Shown here one piece after another: positions 56,690 to 64,000 of a stretch of DNA of 64,000 bases. The position numbers and the translations under genes are program-made. The notes below the pieces were generated by a model. It was not told the origin of the DNA, made no database searches, and was given only the letters and a program-made list of their open reading frames with translations. Positions within the stretch are counted from its first letter, which is position 1; each line of letters opens with the position of its first letter. This DNA is from Daphnia carinata. Its lineage: Eukaryota > Arthropoda > Branchiopoda > Diplostraca > Daphniidae. The stretch covers positions 9,338,778 to 9,402,777 of the forward strand of contig NC_081336.1 in NCBI RefSeq assembly GCF_022539665.2, read 5' to 3'.

Positions 56690-57190
56690 AATGTTTGTAT
56701 TGTTCTTAGATATTGCCGGCGTCAACTATGTCGTAAATTATGACTTACCAACTGATATTGAAGAATGAAGAGTATGTTCATCGTGTTGGTCGAACGAGCC
56801 GCGTGGGAAATGTCGATGACGAAGAAAGAGATGGCCTTAACGCTGGAGAGTGTGTTTGTTAACTAAGGTAAGAACCTACTCCAGTGGGTTATTTAATTAT
56901 ATTTCTCTGCCCTTGTGTTCGTAATTAATAATCCTTTTTTTTTGCCCAAGGCCGATGTACCGTCATTCATGCAAGGGATGGTCCCAGGCGTGAGTTACGA
57001 CATTAGCGCCCCTTCGACTCGAGGGGGCTTTGTTAGTCGAGATAGGCGCTGAGTAAGTTAAGACCTAAGTAGTTTTTATTACTTGTAGATCTAATTTAAT
57101 CTATTAGCAGTTCGGTGATAAACTGGATTTGCTGCCTTGCCCTCACTGAAGTTGAAGAGAGTTGGGATTAACTCTAATGTAATTAACCAA
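56690..57190 (+). pseudogene. vasa-like helicase fragment e (C-terminal)
   Basis: [18 protein letters not shown] is followed by a stop caused by a small repeat (GAAGAATGAAGAG), then HRVGRTSR in another frame, the SNADVPP-like exon, and the C-terminal KLDLLPCP end. It is the counterpart of fragment a at the start of the right segmental copy. Confidence 0.75.
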
Positions 57191-57424
57191 AATTCGTATT
57201 CAAGAGCATCTTGGAATTTGCAATGTCTGTTTGGAAATTTGATTACGTGGTTATTTTGCCAACCCATTTACCTGAATAGAGAACAAATTCATTTTGTTTA
57301 AGGGAACAGTTAACGGAAATATTTTAAATTATTCTTCTCAATTTTTAATGTGCAATCTTTTTTTTTAATTTATCGTATTACTACATAGCTATCAAAATCT
57401 ATAACTATCTATGTAAGGACAGTT

Positions 57425-57500
57425 ATGGCATATCGGTAGCATGCTGTCCTACAGTGCGAAGGGTCTGTGGTTCGAATCCCAGAATGGTTAATATTGCTTA
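57425..57500 (+). repeat. tRNA-derived sequence, right copy
   Basis: Counterpart of 44530-44605, with GCATATCGGTAGCATGC and GGTTCGAATCC. The stem around the would-be anticodon is worse than in the left copy. Confidence 0.45.
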
Positions 57501-57679
57501 GCGCCCAGAAAAATCTGGAACGCTGGCGTGGTCGTCCCAGAAAAATTTCTGGGATGCTACCGACCATCCGATCATCGAGGAAAAATAATTCCGATCGTCG
57601 AGGAAAAAGAATTTTTCCGTTTTTTGCCATTTTTCGTTATTTCGACAAATAAACATGTGCTATGAAGAAAAATACGTGC

Positions 57680-57760
57680 CTTGCTTATCTGAGTATTGAA
57701 CCCTAAACCTCCGGCTTCTGAAGCCAATGCTCTACCACTTAGCTATTTCACATATTTAAA
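57680..57760 (-). repeat. tRNA-derived sequence, right copy, opposite strand
   Basis: Counterpart of 44760-44840. The stem TTGGC/GCCGG around TTCAGAA pairs fully, but the acceptor ends do not. Confidence 0.45.
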
Positions 57761-58339
57761 TACTACTATTACTAATAGTGAATTTAGGAATACGGTTTGA
57801 ACTTGGAAAAAAAAAGCAAGCCTTCTTTTTGTTTCCTGACCATTCACTGGCTCAAAATATCGAAGCCAAGACCGAGGCCACTTGCCTTTCCGAATTCCAA
57901 TACCTAAGATACCCGATTACCCATTTTTTCTCTGACGGCGGTTTTTCTATCAAACCATTAGTCGTACCCAGGTGTTCTTTTGACAGAACCGACTTCGTTT
58001 TTTTTTCCTTTTTTTGTTTTTCCGACCAGCCAGTTGTCTGTGGTGGCAATGACGCATTTAGCGTTGAAATAAAAAATTGCCGTAGCACAATAGAGGTCAG
58101 ACAACGTTGTGTATTTGTGAAACACAGACAAAGAAAATAGGAATTTTTGGATTTTCTACAAAAAGAACAAAAACAAACATGGAAAAATCCACCATTTTTA
58201 TCTAAATCGAAAAGCGTGCATCACAAGCCACGTTGCACGACAACAGAACTATAAAACTTGTTTTTTTTTCTTTGTTTTGTTTTTGCTTTTTTTTTGGTTG
58301 TTTTGTTTTTTTCTTTTCCCATAGAAAATGAAAGAAAAA

Positions 58340-58480
58340 TGAGAAATTCTTCTTACCACTGCTGATGTTGCTGGAAGGGAATCAATGGCTGACCGTCGTC
58401 ATAGGATGGAGAAGAATCGTAGCTGATGTCTCTGCTTTTCCGACGACGATCTTCGACGCGTTGATCCAGCTGGAGGACGT
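58340..58480 (-). pseudogene. Possible exon, open copy
   Basis: The minus strand reads LDQRVEDRRRKSRDISYDSS followed by PSYDDGQPLIPFQQHQQW, ending at a GTAAG donor-like site. It is open where the left copy is broken. It is Arg/Ser and Gln rich, with no domain recognised and no partner exon found. It may be a remnant. Confidence 0.3.
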
Positions 58481-58605
58481 GAAATTAATTGATAAGGAAA
58501 ACGTGAAACTGGAATACGGATTGGAGTGAATTTAGGAATACGTGTTGGACTTCGAAAATACAACGTACCATGAAAAACAGGCGATGACGTGGCGACCGAG
58601 GCGAG

Positions 58606-58660
58606 GCGACGGGCGAGACGAAGACGGGGCGACGGGCGAGACGAAGACGGGGTGACGGAC
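58606..58660. repeat. Short tandem repeat, 23-bp unit, two copies
   Basis: GGGCGAGACGAAGACGGGG occurs twice in a row. The left segmental copy has a single, diverged unit near 45696-45728. Confidence 0.6.
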
Positions 58661-60144
58661 AAAGCGTAGACGTGTTTTGACTTGTAAACTAGAAGGAATG
58701 CTGCCAAAATATTGTTTGTTAACCGTTGACAATACTTTTAGTAGAGGAACAGACTGCTTCTACCAGATTGAGACTGATGAGATGATGAGTGGGCAAAGAG
58801 CCTAAGAATGACGTGAGATATCCAATCAATTGATTTTGCTTTGTTGGTAATCTTTATTTGCAAACAGCATCCTTTTGAATTTTAGATCCACGAGCTAGAA
58901 ATAAAAGCACACCATGCCAATGTGATACCAATTGACAAAATTTAAGTCAAATACCATACTCCACAACACAAAATCCTGCCACTTAATGGGCTACGTGGAA
59001 ACGATTTGAAACACCACACATAGTGCACTTCTCACACATAACTGAATGACTTGATGAACGAAGAAAGAGTAGCAGAATGATGTCATTGGCATGATGGTAT
59101 TCCATCCCATATGGCTTGTGTCATTTCTAATTTTTCTTCATGGTCAGTATCCTTTGCTAATAACGTTTCACCAACTACATCTGAAAAACAGAATCACAGA
59201 TATTGGATTCTGACTGTGAATTCATTTTTAATACCTCTCAACACAGTGCAACTTAATAGCATGATAAAATGTAAAAATAGTAGGTTGCAAATAGCTTTTG
59301 GATTTCGTAACAGGCCAAGCTGATTGCAAGTATACTCGTTGCACAAAAATAATCCACTTGATGTTTCTCACTCCAGGAACACAGAAATTATATTAAACTT
59401 GCATTGGTGTGGACTGAGTGTCCACACCATTAATTTGGTCGAACTTGTCAATGGGAAATTACATCAAGAATGTTCGGATATGGGTTCCACCTGTAACACG
59501 TAGTTTCTACACAAAACAGAGCCAACAGTGGCGCCATCTGTTAACCTAGTTTACAAACAACGCGTTATTTTGCTTTCTTTCCTATGTCTTCCAATTTTCT
59601 GTTAATATTTGAAAGTGGAGCTAGTAATCGTTTGCCTGCATTTAGGTTGAACATATTTGTTATTAGAACATCAAAGCATTATAGATATACAGTTAATGAA
59701 CAGACAGTAAACTTTTCGATGAAGCGGAATTCATCTTCGGTAGTTTCTGTACATTAAGTTACCAAATGCTACGGTGATGTAAAAGACAGCATTTTGCTGC
59801 AATCGAACATTGTATCCGTTAATGATCGGAAGCCACTTGAATAACAGTCGATTTCATTTGAGACGGCAACATATCCACCTTCCTAATGACGTTATAAAAA
59901 AGCAGAAAATGGGTATATGACAGTACTATCAGTTGAGAGCAAACCATTACTTGAGCTTACAGTAAAGATCCTTCGCGACCCGCTTCAGAAGTTAACCGAA
60001 CAATCAGATATCACCATGATCCATTTGAGTGCCCCGACTTGTCTACCACGCAAACAGAACCAAAATACAATTCTTTGTTGAGTTTTAAATTGAAAAATTG
60101 ACACCCATGCACCTTTCGACTGTTTCTGTAGTCATTCAAACATG

Positions 60145-60270
60145 AGTGATAAGATCGGATTCCGAGAGTTTGGGCAACGGATAAACGGAAACGCCGATTA
60201 CTATGAGCTCAAGGACACTGTGCTGGTTTAGCGAAATGGCGATCTCATCCGCATAGCTGACAATCAAACG
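60145..60270 (+). pseudogene. Remnant of the unidentified protein, right copy
   Basis: GQRINGNADYYELKDTVLV, TAG, RNGDLIRIA. Same stop as at 47531. The start region is changed. Confidence 0.3.
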
Positions 60271-60309
60271 AGGATTAAGATAATATCACAAACAAAGATA
60301 CCATCACAA

Positions 60310-60660
60310 ACAATTAAATCTCTTTTGGCAAGAATAACTGCAACTGAAGCTTTCTGAACAGGTGTTGGTTTTATGTAGCCAGAATTCTCTATGTTTTGAG
60401 TAGTAGTTGGCGCAGGCTGGCTTCTGCGAAATGTGTTATGTATTGAGGTACATCTTTTGGTGTAACCTAAAGCAAACCCAATAGATATTTTTAAATCATA
60501 AAATACAGTTTCAACAAATGGCTTACCTGGAGGACAACTTCATCAAAATTGTTAAAGTGTAGCCAAAGATGATGTCCTTAAACAGTTCCTTTGCATAGCA
60601 CGTCACAGCTTCCGGAATGTATTGCTCAAGAGGCTTTCCATCTTCCGTCAAGCTGCAACA
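60310..60660 (-). pseudogene. vasa-like helicase fragment f (middle part)
   Basis: The minus-strand counterpart of fragment b: GKPLEQYIPEAVTCYAKELF, then a donor and the VTPKDVPQYIT-like part. Broken. Confidence 0.75.
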
Positions 60661-60849
60661 TCAGGATGCCATGTATCCTGCACAACATGCTTTTTCCTCA
60701 ACTTGAACTAACAGAGCTCAATAGAATCCCTGTACAGTATTTAAAAAATGTAGATTTAAGTGATCATGACTTGTCAATCATAGATTAGTACCACCAGCCA
60801 ATTAAGCAGACAGGGACATGAATTGCTGTTTCTAAATAAAAACATCAAT

Positions 60850-61130
60850 TTGAGTTAATGATCTGCTTTGTTCGCACCAGTTGTTCACCGATAATTGGAT
60901 GATAGCTCATTGAATGTTTCATCCACTTCTGTTTTTCTGGTGTCGTTTGTAGATTCAAAAGATTTTTTTTCTCTCAGTTCTCTGTCTGCTAATAGACAAA
61001 CTGAAGAAATTTTAGTTAAGACTATTGAATATCTGGTGATGTAAAAAAACAGTAATAAAAGAATGAATACTTTCCGCCACATTGTGTAATCTTGGATACA
61101 GTGGTCACACCAAAATGAACGACTGTCAAT
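60850..61130 (+). repeat. Orphan copy of the transporter 3' flank, right copy
   Basis: TGATCTGCTTTGTTCGCACC, CTCATTGAATGTTTCATCC and GGTCACACCAAAATGAACG match both 48185-48480 and the reverse of the sequence behind transporter B. Confidence 0.6.
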
Positions 61131-61239
61131 CCTTTTTTGTTGCCTATGGGAGTGCGAATAGAACCAATAGAGCTACACAAGATCCCTAAACAGTATTTCT
61201 AAAAAATGTAAAATTAAGTGATCGAGCAAAGAAATTGAT

Positions 61240-61570
61240 ACTTCTTTTTTTTCCAGCCATGTTGCCCGATACTGTAAGGTTGATCTATCATATTTTTCGA
61301 TCCTTAAACATTTATCAATCAGTCACATGCAAAATACACTAGCAAAGACTTTTATTCACGGGTATAGGTTTGGAATAGCCTTCAAATGAAAGCAAATGGG
61401 TCCTACATTTGATTTTCTACATTTGCGTAACGCTTACACTCGAGATTACGTCACACCAAGATGGCCACCATACGACACATAACGTCACACCTGTACTGCA
61501 ATCTACGGGGTTCTGGTACCAAAATTTGATATTGCCCCCTGGATACCAGGTGGCGCTAGTGTCCTGATTG
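61240..61570 (+). repeat. 350-bp repeat block, right copy
   Basis: GATCTATCATATTTTTCGAT, GGGTATAGGTTTGGAATAGC, GATGGCCACCATACG and CCCCCTGGATACCAGGTGGC. It marks the end of the right segmental copy. Confidence 0.65.
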
Positions 61571-62456
61571 CGATTTTAGTGTACCGTAATTTTGACGTAT
61601 TTGAAACACCAAAATCGAATTTCTTTTCTTTGTATTTTTGCAAGTGTAAATACTGCATTTTAACATCACTGTTAACAAAAAATGCCGGATGGCTTCCTTT
61701 GCTTTCCACTGTTCTCTTTTATCCATGTCCAGTAAGCTGGGCATCGCCTTGACACGGTATTTGACCAACTGCTGTTCAACGAACACTTTCCGTTTTTATA
61801 GAAATTAATAAAATAATAAAAAAAAGAACATATAATAACCTTGAAATGTCCACTTTGCTGAGGACGTAAAAAGCCGCAACTTCGATTCGGTGCAGTCGAA
61901 GCAACAGCGAAACGCACAGAAATGTCCCCAATGGCCGTCAAAGAAGAATAATGTCACTTTAATGCTTTTTTCATAGAAAAACTGCCAACGACAATAGGAA
62001 GAAACCGCCCACGTGGAACTGTGGCATTTCCTGCCGGAAGCACGCCACGTTAGCGGTACGAACATAAGCAAATAACGTTAAAATGCATGTCTTGGGGAAT
62101 GAACGTGTCAGTACTCGTCGCAATGCACAGAATTTTTCACAAGTGAAACTTGAGAATTCAACATATTTTAAATAAATAAATACCCGGCAAAGAACAAAAA
62201 ACAATTCCAAAGTATTTTTTTTTTTCTGTACAAGAAAAGTAGAAAAGGGCAATAACCGACAATAATGATATCTCTGACGTGGGTTTCGTTCACTCAAACT
62301 TGTTTTGCCATCTAACTCGTTACCAGTCAACTATTGTTCTACGTTAAAAATCCTACCTTTTTTTAGTTTGTTTGGGTGACTGGTTTCTTTCGTTTTTGTT
62401 TGTCTTCTTATTACATTGAAATCGGATAGGGGAATACATCGTTAAAAAACATTGGA
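61571..62456. other. Intergenic
   Basis: Several overlapping open stretches on the minus strand, none with a recognisable feature or splice structure. Confidence 0.35.
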
Positions 62457-63064
62457 TCATATTTTATTGTCGTCTGCTATTATTTTCATCCATCGGACGA
62501 TCTGCTGTTGGATGGTAGGCGGAGTTGATGAATGGTAATCCCAAATGAAACGTCGATTCTCGTCAGGTGATGAATGATGAGATGATTTTTTCAACTGGGA
62601 AAATAACCGAGATGCTGCCGGCGATGTGGCTAAAATGGCGTCCAATTTGGAATTGATTTCGCTGACTTCGGAGCCAACTTCTTGGATGTGCTCAGTGAGC
62701 TCGTGATGCCAAGCGAAATCGATGGCGAACAGGCAGATTTCGCCAATTTCAGCAACCCAGTGAGGGAATATGTGGTAACTCTTCAAATTATTCAGAAAGT
62801 TTTGATCTTTGTTTTCAATTCCTGCGTTCACATTTGTCGAAAAACGATTTTTAGTTATGCTGACATTACTGGCAAAATGAACGCTGTAACATTTAAGTTT
62901 TGCAACATTTTCATTTCTACATTTAGTCAGAAAGTTAAACATCGGTTACTGTTTCAAATTTCCATTAATTTACCTGTTTCTTTGGAGCTGCTAACGATCG
63001 GTAGTCCATTGACTTGGCAGACGACACAAACCACCCCAAAGAAAATCATTTCCTGCACAAGCAT
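62457..63064 (-). CDS. Small secreted protein of unknown function (about 153 aa)
   Basis: Two exons on the minus strand: 63064-62974 (MLVQEMIFFGVVCVVCQVNG, a likely signal peptide) and 62821-62457. They join in frame through a GTAAAT donor and a GCAG acceptor. The mature part has an amphipathic stretch (SEVSEINSKLDAILATSPAA), a charged Ser/His part, and ends QQQIVRWMKIIADDNKI. No domain is recognised, and no paralogue is seen in the window. The continuous open frame upstream of 62821 reaches an ATG at 62942 but lacks a signal peptide, so I favour the spliced model. Confidence 0.55.
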
Positions 63065-63069
63065 TTTGA

Positions 63070-64000
63070 CAGACTAATTTCCTGGCGTAAATGTGGGAAA
63101 GAAACAATCAAATTTGGATTTCGGTTATTAGAAATATCCATGGAACACCATGTGGCCGTTCTTTTTCTTTGACTTTACGGAAGAAACAACAAAAAAATCG
63201 GTTGTTTGGTGGTTAGCTTGGAAATGAGCCGGTCCGAATGTTGCACAGCTGATTATATGCCCCGGCCTGCCTTCTGCTGGAGGGGATGACACATTGAAAT
63301 AAAAAACACTAGCGAAATGGCGTAACCCGTTCCCTATCTCCACAAAAAACCGACTAAAAGACAATTTTTGTTTTGTTCCTTCCTCTTTTGTTTCAACCCT
63401 TTGATTGTAATGTTGTTAAAAATGGGGAACACTGGAGAAACGGCCTGGAGGGCATCGTGAAACATCGAGCGATGACCCCACGTATCTAACGTTACAGTAT
63501 TTATTTTCCTTTATTTTTTTATGCATTCCCTAGATACACACATCGGATATTGCGTCCTCGAGCTCGTCAGCTGTCTGTAATGCATACCTTGCTGACTGAG
63601 GCGGATCTTCGAAAATGCCAAACAACCGTGTACGACGTGTTGTCCCTACCAGCATCAGTGTTGCCGTGGAACTCACCTGTAATATCACATTTAAAAGTTG
63701 GAAAATAATATTTAATTTTCAGATAAAGACAGAGCGCTGGGCTAGAAAAAAAGGAAAAACAAAATTGTTTTTTTTTTACGTGATTGATGATCCAACTTTT
63801 GACTACTCGTTACACAGAGTGGAAGTTCCGGGATGATGTTATCCAGGTTCCCATCAATTTTTTTTTTGAAAAATGAAAGGTAAGACCTGACAACTCGATC
63901 GTCCATCACAGGTAGAGGATCCAACAACCTGGCCAAATCTAACAAAATCCCAAAATTATTAGCGTAAAGTGGTGTGGGGGCGCGTAACTGCTTTTATTTT
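63070..64000. other. Window end, no supported gene
   Basis: An ATG-led stretch at 63615 (plus; MPNNRVRRVVPTSISVAVEL) ends near a GT and could be a first exon of a gene beyond the window, but there is no support for this. Confidence 0.3.

Larger units (their letters stand above)
56695..61565. repeat. Segmental duplication, right copy (partner 43740-49015)
   Basis: Same element order as the left copy, with extra deletions. For example about 120 bp is lost near 59790 compared with 46930-47090. No transporter gene follows it. Confidence 0.8.

Noticed and set aside
62682-63077. 131-codon plus-strand frame
   Set aside because: It is the opposite strand of the two-exon secreted protein gene and ignores its splice signals.

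Overview
The window looks like nuclear DNA of a small, compact arthropod genome, most likely a branchiopod crustacean such as Daphnia. The evidence is short introns (mostly 50-150 bp, a few up to about 200 bp) with GT/AG ends, A+T-rich spacers, trehalose-transporter-like (Tret1) sugar carriers, small astacin metalloproteases, secreted C1q proteins and many tandem gene copies. The species call is an inference. No gene here was compared with a database.

Region 1 (0.2-18.7 kb) holds three large intronless genes in tandem on the minus strand. All encode the same protein type: an N-terminal segment with the residue pattern of a PD-(D/E)XK nuclease (E, then DD, then QxK), a long middle region, and a NACHT-type STAND ATPase. 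Only the second copy keeps a long C-terminal region with degenerate ankyrin repeats. Decayed pieces of the family lie at 0.2-0.5, 1.9-2.3, 8.25-8.64 and 14.45-15.09 kb. Nuclease-like domain plus STAND ATPase plus repeat sensor is the layout of bacterial antiviral STAND proteins and of animal NLR-like receptors. This is the most interesting system in the window.

Region 2 (19.4-31.5 kb) holds one Tret1-like transporter (six exons, minus) and three astacin-family proteases (minus). All of these are intact at the splice-junction level. Two of the astacins share eight-exon structure and came from a tandem duplication that also copied a small unidentified exon.

Region 3 (30-40.4 kb) holds two intact tandem genes (plus) for secreted proteins with a neurexin-IV/CASPR-like fibrinogen/collagen-C-propeptide region followed by a C1q domain. 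The duplication also copied the 5' part of the third astacin gene, which remains as a pseudogene at 36.2-36.6 kb. One arm carries a 476-bp transposon that is missing from the other arm.

Region 4 (41-61.6 kb) is a recombination-prone area. It has an intact Tret1 gene (minus), an inverted paralogue (plus) that is intact except for one nonsense codon, six broken pieces of a vasa-like DEAD-box helicase on both strands, tRNA-derived sequences, and a direct segmental duplication of about 5 kb (43.7-49.0 and 56.7-61.6 kb). Copies of a 350-bp repeat block lie at the joints.

Region 5 (61.6-64 kb) has one small two-exon gene for an unrecognised secreted protein and otherwise no clear gene.
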